A DNA stretch of 64,000 bases from Diploptera punctata. Taxonomy: Eukaryota; Arthropoda; Insecta; Blattodea; Blaberidae. How positions within the stretch are numbered: the stretch's first letter is position 1; each line of letters starts with the position of its first letter. The notes beneath the pieces were generated by a model. The model made no database searches, was not told the DNA's origin, and saw only the letters and a list, made by a program, of their open reading frames with translations. Shown here piece after piece: positions 55,380-64,000 of the stretch. The position numbers and the translations under genes were made by a program. The DNA lies in NCBI GenBank assembly GCA_030220185.1, contig JASPKZ010007795.1, forward strand, positions 3,155,001-3,219,000. Direction: 5' to 3'.

Positions 55380-55864
55380 CAGAGGCCTCTTATTTCGTGC
55401 TTGAAAGTCCACGACTTTGCTTTCTTTCTGAAGGAAGCCATAACTTAGGGTTTTTACATCCTAAAGGGGCACGCCGTAGCGTAGTGGTTAAGACACTGAG
55501 CTACAAGCCGGAGGGTCCAGGGTTCAAGTCCCGTTGGGGTCAGGATTTATAAACTGACCCAAACCCACTGGCGGCACTATGGCCCTGGGGTCGACTCAGC
55601 CTCTAACGGAAATGAGTACCAGACGCTTGTTCTGGGGGTAAAGGCGGCCGTCACGCAGGGCTGACAACCCTGCTGACATAAAGTGCCGATTGTCTAGAAA
55701 AAGTGGGAACCTTAACCTCCTACTACCCCAAGGGCCTCCGGGTCTGTTGTGGGATCACTTTACTTTTTTACATCCTAAAAAATCCATGGTGACCGGCCGG
55801 GTTTGAACTCTCGAACCTTGTGACTAGAGGCGAGCATAGTAGCCACTAGTCTCCCGGACCGACG
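55380..55864 (-). mobile_element. SINE-D copy split by SINE-A
   Basis: The minus-strand head (complement of 55780-55864, box B gagttcaaacccg) and the body (55380-55465, with gaaagtccacgactttgctt) belong to SINE-D. The middle is occupied by SINE-A (55466-55764), with a 15-bp duplication of SINE-D sequence. Left boundary approximate. Confidence 0.75.
55466..55764 (+). mobile_element. SINE-A, complete, with 15-bp TSD
   Basis: Flanked by tttttacatcctaaa at 55451-55465 and 55765-55779. Head ggggcacgccgtagcgtagt, box-B-like ggttcaagtcccgttgggg, conserved body, 3' end gtgggatcactttac. This is the best reference copy of the family: 299 bp with both ends defined. Confidence 0.97.
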
Positions 55865-56270
55865 TTAGTTTTATTGTTGAAAGACAGATGTGCTGTTAGG
55901 CCTACACAAAACTACACAAGATATTCCCATTTCCCAGCACCGATATAATCAACTCTTGAGCATCCAGAGTTTTAACATTTGCTATTTGTTTCTCACGGAT
56001 TACTGGTCGATCCATCTTGTGATGAAGGCAGCGGTAATGGTGGTCAATTCTGGGGTACGTGGCGTCATGTGGAGATATAACAATCGAGGCACATGCCGCC
56101 CATCAACGCGACGCAACCCGCATCGCCGGTGCGGCGTTACTGATAAAAATCGCCCGGTCATGTGGTGTAGAGGATAAACATCTAAGGCAGATGCTGCTAA
56201 TTGCCCCACTCAAGTTCGTGTTATTCACTGCACTGCAGCACATTAAACTATGCACTAATTATTGTCTCCT
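55865..56270. other. Interval without recognised gene
   Basis: A GC-richer stretch (56040-56170) holds gtcatgtggtgtagaggataaacatctaag-type tRNA-like words (56157-56186), perhaps the head of an unassigned SINE. No gene recognised. Confidence 0.35.
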
Positions 56271-56280
56271 ACTATATTTT

Positions 56281-56303
56281 TTGCAACTTTTATTATTGTT
56301 ATT

Positions 56304-56340
<37 letters not shown>

Positions 56341-56341
56341 A

Positions 56342-56378
<37 letters not shown>

Positions 56379-56380
56379 TT
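56281..56380. repeat. (ATT)n array
   Basis: About 100 bp of ATT with single AGT/AAT interruptions. Confidence 0.95.
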
Positions 56381-56571
56381 GTAATTCCTAAAGTTAACGG
56401 GACTACACTAACATGATTTTGTCTACTTGATTAATTTAGTGGAGCTTTTTAATTTATGGAGTGCGATTAGTAGGATCCGTAGGAGATGTTTGCCCTGTTT
56501 TTATTAATTTTTTTTGCAAATGCCCCAGGTTGTCTTTCGAAATTCCTAGTGTTTTCTCCTGGCATGGCGTA

Positions 56572-56628
56572 CTTGTAACCCACTTCTGAGGTATAGGCGC
56601 CTGGAAGGCGGGGTTACGTTGCCCCGAT
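56572..56628 (-). repeat. Short dispersed repeat E, copy 2
   Basis: Inverted match to 51975-52033 (aacccacttctgaggtat, ggcgcctggaaggcgggg). A GAT run follows to 56661. Confidence 0.65.
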
Positions 56629-56728
56629 GATATGATGGGTGATGATGATGATGATGATGATAGTGGTGCGCCAGGAGAGTCCCTAATCCTAAGCTTAATC
56701 TAAGATGAATATGAATGATGATGATTGC

Positions 56729-56904
56729 GATGGCCATATGATTTCGGAGACCGTTTGGGCCTTAAAGATTTCCTGACATTTGTCTTACAGGCGAGGAAAA
56801 GCCCCGATAAAAACCTCACCCAGAAAAACTGTCCCGACCGGGAATCGAACCCAGGCCCGCTGCGTGACAAAGCAGCACGCTACCTCGAGACCACAGCGGT
56901 GGAC
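56729..56904 (-). mobile_element. SINE-C single copy
   Basis: Minus strand: head gtccaccgctgtggtctcga, box-B-like gggttcgattcccggtcggg, body with cctgacatttgtcttacagg and cggagaccgtttgggcctta in plus orientation. It matches one arm of the 22028-22593 palindrome, so the family exists outside the palindrome. Confidence 0.92.
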
Positions 56905-57088
56905 GTTTTTTATTAATATTATTGTGGGCAACTAATACTTCTAAAATGCACTATAAAGCGCCATTGACGTTATGTAATAAAATATTAAAAGTAACTGATA
57001 GGCCTATATCAGTTGTCCTCAACTAAATTATATTTCTGTTTGAAAAACTTTATCAAGTATTTAAAACTATGTAGGCCTTTCAGAATCA

Positions 57089-57089
57089 T

Positions 57090-57178
<89 letters not shown>
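57089..57178. repeat. (ATT)n array
   Basis: About 30 uninterrupted ATT units. Confidence 0.97.
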
Positions 57179-57695
57179 TCATTTGGTACTCAAATGAAAT
57201 GGAGAAGATAGAACATTCTTTTTTGAAAGGCCTAGGGCCTACGTAGTTTTAAATAATTGACGAAGTTTTTCAAACAAAAATTTAATTTATTTGAGGACGA
57301 CTGATATATCAGGTACTTATTTTAATATTTTAAGCATTTTATAGTATGCTATTAGGCCTAACCTGCTTATAAATAATTCAATGAGTTACAAATAATAAAT
57401 TCTTGGGAATTAAATCTAAATGGAGTATTAACTTAGGCGAGTCTAAAGGTGAAATCTACATTATCTTGATTATTAGAGTGTTAGTGATTTAGTACATTTG
57501 GATACTGTGGAGTCACAGGGTCAAAATAAAGATGCTAGATACCGCACAGGACATTTAAAAGAGACATTTCATTATGTATGTAATATTTGGAAGGTCTTCG
57601 AAGAATTTAAATAGAACAAATAGGCTATAATTTTAAATGTGTGGTAGTTCTCGTGGCTGAAGGTTGATAGGGTAGATAGTTTTATTTAACAACGC
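57179..57695. other. Interval without recognised gene
   Basis: Nothing recognised. The stretch 57270-57300 and 57000-57060 share inverted words (tttgaaaaactttatcaa / gacgaagtttttcaaacaaa; atttaatttatttgaggacg / tcctcaactaaattatattt) flanking the ATT array: an inverted repeat of about 100 bp arms around it. Confidence 0.4.
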
Positions 57696-57709
57696 TACAT
57701 AACAACTCA

Positions 57710-59878
57710 AATTTGAATTTAAAAACTTGAAAAATGATGAAATGCGGCAAGAATATCAAATCAAAATTGCTAATAGATTTGAAGTACTGGAATCTTCAGA
57801 TGACAATGTGGCAAACGAAGAAGAAACTGATATAAATAAAGAATGGGAGGCTATAAGATATACTATTAAATTGTCAGCATCAGAAAGCATTGCTTGTTTA
57901 AAAAAGAGGCAAAACAAGAAATGGTTTGATGAGGAATGTGCCGACATTGTAAAGAAAAAAAAGATAGCAAAAATGAAATGGTTACACGAGTCAAATGAGG
58001 TAAATTTAGAGCAATTGGATAGTATTAGACGGGAAAACACCAAGTTACTAAAGAGTAAAAAGAGGGAATATTTGAGAGAGAAGATTAATGATCTTGAAAT
58101 GAATGCAAAAAATAGGAACATTAGAGAATTATATCAGGGAATTAGTATAGAGAAGAAAGGGTTTCAGGCTAGAACAAACATAATTCGGAATGAAAATGGG
58201 GATATGATTGCAGATTCCAGGAGTATATTAAATATATGAAAAAGTTACTTTAATCAGCTATTAAATGTACATACAGAACAGGTCATTAAGGAGGATAATT
58301 TACAGACAGCAGAAATGCTAGTCACAGAACTAAGTGCATTAGAGGTTGAAATGGCGATAGAAAAATTGAAGATGTATAAAGCATCAGGTTCAGACGAGAT
58401 CCCAGCAGAACTGATAAAATCAGGGGGAGAAAAATTGATGGACAAAATACGCTGGTTGCTTAGTATGATTTGGGAAAAAGAAGTTATTCCAGATGAATGG
58501 AAAGCATCAATTATTATACCAATTTATAAGAAATGAAATAAAACTGATTGCAACAACTACAGGGGAATCTCATTACTTTCAAGTTCGTACAAAGTTTTAA
58601 CAAATATATTAGTCAGCAGATTTACTCCCTATATTGATGACATTCTAGGGGATCATCAATGTGGATTTAGAAGAAACAGGTCTACAACAGATCAGATTTT
58701 TAGTATAAGACAGATTTTAGAAAAGAAATGGGAATATAATGGTACTGTACATCAACTATATGTAGACTTCAAAAAAGCATATGATTCAATTAAGAGGGAG
58801 AAGTTAATAGTATCCTGTTGGAGTTCGGAATTCCTAAAAAAGTTAGTTGGACTCATACGAATGTGTCTAAATGGCACAAAGAGTAGAGTGCGTGTAGGCA
58901 AACAGTTTTCTGACACTTTTGAAATCCACAATGGGTTGAAGCAAGGAGATGCACTATCTCCTCTACTATTTAATTTTGTACTAGAGCATGCCATTAAATC
59001 TTTAGAGAATGAGGAAGGCCTACAACTCAATGGTATTAATAAGCTGTTAGTTTATGCTGATGATGTAGTGCTATTGGCCGATAGCGAGGAGATACTAAAG
59101 GACAACACGCACACACTATTGAGTAACACTAAGGAATTAGGACTGGAAGTAAATATCAATAAAACTAAATATATGGTCACACGTAGAAATTCATTATATA
59201 ATGGAAATGGACAGCTAATGACAAATGAGGGAAATTTTGAGGAAGTGGCTGAATTCAAATACCTAGGAACAATAATCACAAATAGGAATCAGACGCACAA
59301 AGAAATTAAACATAGGCTCAATTCTGGAAATGCGTGCTATTATGCATTGCAGAGACTCTTGATGTCCCAACTCCTTTCAAAAAACGTTAAACTGAAAATA
59401 TATAAAACTATTATTCTACCAGTTATATTATATGGGTGCGAAACATGGACTCTTACTTTAAGGGAGGAAAGGAGATTACAAGTATTTGAGAATAAAGTAC
59501 TTAGGAACATTTTTGGACCAAAGAGAGATGAACAAACAGGTGAATGGAGAAGACTACATAAACAATGAACTACATGGTCTTTATAGGAAGCCATATATAA
59601 TAAGAACAGTTAAGTCTCGTAGACTGCGATGGGCAGGGCATGTTGCACGTATGGGGAATACAAGACTTGAATGGAAGCTTCTTGTAGGAAGGCCAGAGGG
59701 AAAACGCCCAGTTGGTAGACCAAGAATGAGGTGGGAGAATAACATTAACTATGATTTGAGGGAAGTAGATTATACAGGGAATGATTGGAAAGCATTAGCT
59801 CAAGATAGGGATGTATGGAAGGGTTATGTCCGCGCGGCCATGAACCTACGGGTTCGATAGTGCCAGTGAGTATGTAAG
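57710..59878 (+). pseudogene. RTE-type LINE, 5'-truncated, with 14-bp TSD
   Basis: Flanked by tacataacaactca at 57696-57709 and 59879-59892. The plus strand carries the linker (57727-58239; MRQEYQIKIANRFEVLESS, ADSRSILN then a stop), the RT N-terminus (58315-58536; YKASGSDEIPAELIKSGG, PDEWKASIIIPIYKK), the NYRGISLL and GDHQCGFRRNRSTTDQIF blocks (about 58550-58700), and the RT core (58861-59568; GLKQGDALSPLLFNFVLE, YADD in LLVYADDVVLL). The C-terminus is at 59486-59860, ending MNLRVR. The endonuclease is missing. Stops and frameshifts (near 58240, 58535, 58810, 59565) inactivate it. Confidence 0.96.
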
Positions 59879-60123
59879 TACATAACAACTCAGGTCCTCA
59901 GAGTTACAATTCAGAACTGGCCGTAAAATATCAACGATATTATTTAGATGGTCCTTATTTCAGATTTAAAATTTATTTATACACCGGATATATAGGCCTA
60001 CGGTATGCAATTGAAGATGTTAGCTTATTTACTTTCCTAAGTTAGAAAAATTACATTTATCCCTATTTGAACCCATGAACTCCAGATATAGTACCGCCAA
60101 ATCACCGGGACCAACGGGTATAT

Positions 60124-60338
60124 ACAGATATTACCCGTTTAAGGAGTAAGCGCAGTTGTTGACGGTGGGCACTGCAGTCGTGTTTATACAGGAATAGAAC
60201 ACGTGACACTGCTATCTTGAGTGCAGAGGGGAATGGGACGTGGGACGCTGAAGGTGAACACTGCCTTAGATGACGTCACATGTAGCAACAAAGAGAGCTT
60301 CGCAATTCTTCCGCCTGCAGAGATATTTTGAACGACTA
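60124..60338 (-). repeat. R210 dispersed repeat, inverted copy
   Basis: Reverse complement of the repeat at 24106-24311 and 34945-35147: starts atattacccgtttaaggag, contains tgacgtcac and cacgtgaca words, ends ctgcagagatattttgaac. Confidence 0.88.
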
Positions 60339-60985
60339 ATAGGCCTTGTATTTATTTAACATTTCTGATATTAATGTCCCGATTCATGAATATGAAATAG
60401 GCCTAATCCCGTCAAATTTTGCTCAAAGGGATCTTACTTCAGATTTGAGATTCTTTTACATGTCATACATTTATGTAACGGGTCCCATATTTTACTTTTC
60501 TTCCAAAGCAATCTATAGCCGCCTACTCAGTATTTTTATGCCCTGATTTTTTGTTCGATTTCTGTCAGTTTTAACCCTAAAACCTCGGATGCACGATTTT
60601 TTCGAAAACTGGCTTAAAAAATCGAAAATTTTGCGAGACCACTGACCCAATACTCTTGTAGGCCCAATTCTTATATTCATCTAAGAAATGGGCATGTCTT
60701 CAAAAAACAATTTGTAACAATCATGAAATGAAATTTCTGTAGGTATGCTGCTAGCTGTATGGTAAGGGAATAGCTGCATAGACATATTTTGATCCTAAAT
60801 GTTAATATAAAATGGGTATCAGAGAGAGAAATAAATGGAATAAAAACTGCAGAGTTGTGAGATCCAGTGGTCACGTATCAAGACCTCTCTCTCATTCTAA
60901 TGTCATGCGCCACTTTCAAACGTACTTTGTGTATAATATGTGTGTGCATATACACCATACGTGACAGCTCTCTAGAGTGAGTTTT
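60339..60985. other. Interval with a SINE-D-like scrap
   Basis: At about 60412-60465 the words gtcaaattttgctc and gatttgagattcttttac match the 3' end of SINE-D. The rest is not recognised; the frame 60346-60546 has no motif. Confidence 0.4.
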
Positions 60986-60987
60986 TT

Positions 60988-61245
60988 AACCAAGCTAATT
61001 TCGTTACGCTTATTTACCTACAGATGTCAACGTGTGACATGTGGTTAGCACATAGCCTCAATGAGACATCTCGTAGGCAACTAAGGTATTAAAATATATA
61101 TGTAGTCAATATGCCCATTTCACCAATTAATGTTTTAAAACATTAATTGGTGAAATGGGCATATTGACTACATATATATTTTAATATTATATCACCAAGA
61201 AGATCACTTGTGTATTAAAAACTAAGGTATTACTAGGATGTATGC
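60988..61245 (+). repeat. R100 repeat with palindromic insertion
   Basis: R100 (60988-61090) matches 34832-34933. It is interrupted by 61092-61218, flanked by aactaaggtatta (61079-61091 and 61219-61231). The insert contains the 100-bp perfect palindrome. Confidence 0.88.
61087..61186. repeat. 100-bp perfect palindrome, no spacer
   Basis: Bases 61087-61136 are the exact reverse complement of 61137-61186; the centre is tgttttaaaaca. It lies within or at the edge of an inserted segment. Confidence 0.97.
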
Positions 61246-61450
61246 ATGTCTGTTAAATTTTGCACAGAGGTATTTTCATTCAGGCTTGCGGTTCTTTTAC
61301 TAGCCTGAAAATATTCAGACTCGGGACTCACGGCTTAAAGTCCCTCCCGGAGGACTTATTTCTTGGATTTTTTCCATCGTAAAAATCAATCTACCACGAC
61401 CGGGTTTGAACCTGCGTCCTTCGGAAGATAACCACTAATCCACCGCGGCC
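61245..61450 (-). mobile_element. SINE-D copy
   Basis: Minus strand: head gccgcggtggattagtggtt, box-B-like ggttcaaacccggtcg, body with ggaggacttatttc and ctcgggactcacggc in plus orientation, 3' end with taaattttgcac. About 200 bp; close to the copy at 38404. Confidence 0.88.
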
Positions 61451-61884
61451 GATATGCGTATTTTGCCATAGTGTATTTATTAATCGTTAGGATTTCATAG
61501 TCTGTAGCTTGAAATTGACATTTCTGGGCAATTGTTCTATAGGGTCCTGCCTCTAAAACACAATTTGGATACATGTTATTTGAAATAAGAGCTTTTAACC
61601 TCTCTTTGTGCGATCGGACATGGTTACCAAATAAAAGGAATCTTAAAATCCAAACTTAAAGAATCAATCCTAAAAACAACGAAGATAGAAAAGGGCACAA
61701 AATAAGTCCCTAATATATGGAGTGCTCACAAGAGCACTCAAATTGTTAACCTGAACCTAAAATCTAAGAGGTCTGGGTATCGGTACTGGCCTGAGTCAAA
61801 ATTCTCAAAATAGGCCTAAATAAATTGTACAGCCACTGTAGTCTACCTTACCAGCAAAAAGAGATGGCGATTAGACACAGTAGG
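61451..61884. other. Interval without recognised gene
   Basis: Nothing recognised. Confidence 0.3.
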
Positions 61885-61895
61885 GTCTACTTCTC

Positions 61896-63554
61896 TATCT
61901 CTATCCTCGGGTTTTTACAGCTGCTGCCGTCTTCCCGTGCCAAACCTCCAAAGCCTACGGTCTTGGGCATCTTCGATGCTTAGCCCTCTAGCTTGCATTA
62001 CTGTCTTCATGCTTTCCTTCCATGTTAACCTTGGTCTTCCTCTTTTCTTCTTTCTGTTCGGATGCCATTCATATAGTTGCTTCGGCCATCGCTCATCTTC
62101 CATTCTTAAAAAATGTCCTAATCACTTTAATTCCTTCTCAATTCTTTCAATTATGATTTCTTCTGCTTCCATTATTTTTCTAATTTCCTTATTTGTGACA
62201 TGTTCTAATCTAGACTTTCTGGCACTTCTTCGTAAATAATCCATTTCTAGAGCTATTAGTCTATTCTTGTAGTACTTATTGATTGTCCATACCTCACTTC
62301 CGTACATTGCAACAGATTCCACCAATGTTTTACCAATATATTTTTTTGTGTCTTTCCAAATATGCTTATCCCACCATATGGAATTTAATGATATTATTTT
62401 GCTACTCAATTCAATTCTATGTTTCATGTTCTCTTTGCCTATACCTTCAATGTTATCCATAATCATTCCCAAATATTTAGTTTGTTTCACTTGCTTTATT
62501 TGGATTCCTTCTTCCAATATTAAATTTTCTCTTTCATTGCTATTTATTGCCAGATATTCTGTTTTTTGTAAATTTACTGTGAGACCCCATGATTCATATG
62601 TGTTTTTCAACCTTTTTATCATGAATTCCATATCAAATTTGTCTTGCGCTAAAACCAGTTGATCATCGGCAAATTGTAATGTCAGCAAAAATCTGTTGCC
62701 TATTGGGATCCCCATACCTTTGCAGCTTTGTTTCCATTTCGTTAATATAAATTCTACATAAATTATTAAATAAAATTGGTGATAGACTGCACCCTTGTTT
62801 CAATCCCTTTGTGGTTTTTATAGGATTAGACATTATATTTCCCATTTTAACGTAAGCGGAGTTATCTTTATAGATTTGTTTAATAATTTCTATTAGGTTT
62901 CTGTCAATAACTCCGCCATGGCCGGTCCCAAGCCCGGATGAGAAAGGAGGAGGGGGAGGAGTAACAACCTCATTAAAAAACCAGGGTTCAGTTGGCTCCG
63001 ACTGATAGTACTCTGTAAGGGCCCCTAGCCAGGGTTACGGTGAAGACCTCAACGGCAGAGTCGGCGCAGAAGGAGTCCTTCATCACGGCGGATCTGGCGG
63101 AAGAGGCAACCCTATCTCTAAGGGAAATAGAGAATCGCTGCCTTGCGGTGAAGAGGGATCTTCAAAGGCTATGGGAAGAAAACCCAGACAGAAATTTTCC
63201 TGGTCCTCCAGGTTGGGGGTTTATGCTGTGGCCAGCTCCCCACACATTAGAAAAAAAAAACAAAATGCTAAAAGACCAAATCAATCAAAGCTGGACAGAA
63301 AAAAGTATGAAAGACAAAGCAACGAAAACGGACATTGAATATAGGCACGTGGAATGTACGAGGAATTAGAAACAAAGGTAATGAAGTAGCAGGAGAATTA
63401 TTCCAGAAGAATATAGATGTTGCAGCAGTGACGGAAACAAAAAAGAAAGGATCGGGAAATTCATATTTAGGAAACTACATACATTTTTGGTCAGGTGTAA
63501 ATAAATCAAAAAGAGCTAAAGCAGGAGTATCAATGTTTGTAAAAAAGAAATACA
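61896..63554 (-). mobile_element. LINE-B with inverted 5' segment (twin-priming structure)
   Basis: Flanked by gtctacttctc at 61885-61895 and 63555-63565. From 61896 to about 62920 the LINE is on the minus strand (3' end, C-terminus, RT). From about 62925 to 63554 it is on the plus strand (5' leader and endonuclease N-terminus), the 5' tip touching the junction. One TSD around both parts supports a single insertion event. Confidence 0.85.
61915..62845 (-). pseudogene. LINE-B reverse transcriptase and C-terminus
   Basis: Minus strand: KGLKQGCSLSPILFN (62845-62663), then after a frameshift the active-site FADD in LLTLQFADDQLVLAQ, WGLTVNLQKTEYLAI, TKYLGMIMDNIEGIG and YGSEVWTINKYYKNRL (62715-62122). 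The C-terminal piece (62103-61915) has MEDERWPKQLYEW, KKRGRPRLTWKESM and ARGLSIEDAQDRRLWRFGTG. The RT N-terminus and most of the endonuclease are missing. Confidence 0.92.
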
Positions 63555-63573
63555 GTCTACTTCTCAAAAAATA
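62925..63573 (+). pseudogene. LINE-B 5' leader and endonuclease start
   Basis: The plus strand opens with a GC-rich leader (ccggtcccaagcccggatga; ccctagccagggttacggtg) and an open frame 63040-63369 that may be leader-encoded (ITADLAEEATLSLREIENRC). Then the endonuclease N-terminus at 63335: MNIGTWNVRGIRNKGNEVAG, AAVTETKKKGSG and AGVSMFVKKK. It stops within the endonuclease at the duplicated target site. GTWNVRG and ETKKKG match the LINE-B copy at 46592. Confidence 0.88.
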
Positions 63574-63574
63574 A

Positions 63575-64000
63575 ATAAAATAAAAAACACATATGCACCA
63601 TGTTACAACATGCAGCTAATGTAATCTTTAATTCCCATCTTAAGTGGCGTAATAAAAAAAGAGCAAGTCATTATGCATGCATGGCGGAATAGTATAGAGA
63701 AGGGTGAATAGTTAGCATATTATTGTTGTCAGTTGTCATGATATGTGCATTTTTCAAAAGCTGTCGTTTATTTAAGAGTGGGGAGTTTTATTCAGTGGGC
63801 TCTACATAAAATGTATCCGAAGAAATGTAATTATTACGAAAATATTCATGAATGTTAAATGAGCGAGGCAATGGGTAGTACTTTTCATTCAATTTTCTAT
63901 GGTCTCATTTCATCTATTAATTCAATGCCTACATGGATTCTTTTATTACGACGATTGAGTCGTTCAATTGAACATTCATTTCACTGACAGTTTGAAGCGT
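63575..64000. other. Interval without recognised gene to window end
   Basis: Nothing recognised. Confidence 0.3.

Overview
The window looks like a gene-poor, AT-rich, transposon-dense stretch of an insect genome. I found no intact host gene. Evidence for this origin: APE-type non-LTR retrotransposons (LINEs) with target-site duplications, Tc1 and mariner elements flanked by TA, Helitron-like elements, a Penelope-like fragment, four families of tRNA-derived SINEs, many (AAT)n arrays and a tRNA-Tyr-like gene with an intron after the anticodon. The LINE proteins and the abundance of the octamer TAGGCCTA remind me of cockroach (Periplaneta-like) DNA, but that is an inference from memory.

Layout. 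0-11 kb: degraded RTE-type LINE 3' ends, one large inverted-repeat element (1425-2957) with a partial sibling (5008-5690), SINE-A copies and (AAT)n. 11.3-13.5 kb: a tRNA-Tyr-like sequence, then a nested set: an outer foldback element, inside it a hairpin MITE and a complete Tc1 element with an uninterrupted 343-residue DD34E transposase. This is the only full-length, apparently intact protein gene in the window. 14-25 kb: a broken TE-like gene, Helitron-like elements, a 750-bp AAT compound array, a LINE-B copy split by a SINE, and a 566-bp SINE palindrome. 26-34 kb: truncated LINEs, SINE-B, a mariner with a damaged active site, and rearranged SINE-A copies. 35.2-38.4 kb: a 3.2-kb nearly full-length RTE element bracketed by a 13-bp duplication. 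38.8-42.9 kb: an array of about 8.3 units of 482-484 bp, each with a 165-bp hairpin-ended segment and a 29-codon ORF. 43.5-46.8 kb: a long broken LINE-B. 49.6-50.5 kb: an inverted duplication of a Penelope-like 3' end with a hammerhead-like motif. 52-60 kb: two more RTE copies with target-site duplications, SINEs and microsatellites. 60-64 kb: a 100-bp perfect palindrome inside a repeat, and a LINE-B whose 5' part is inverted, flanked by an 11-bp duplication.

How parts relate. The LINEs supply the reverse-transcription machinery that presumably mobilised the SINEs. Nested insertions give a relative order of events: RTE into SINE-A, SINE-A into SINE-D, SINE-A into LINE-B, LINE-C into a Helitron, Tc1 and MITE into a foldback element. 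Two signals stand out as possibly undescribed: the 484-bp array with its conserved small ORF, and the octamer TAGGCCTA, which in several paralogue comparisons appears as a clean 6-bp GGCCTA insertion at a TA.
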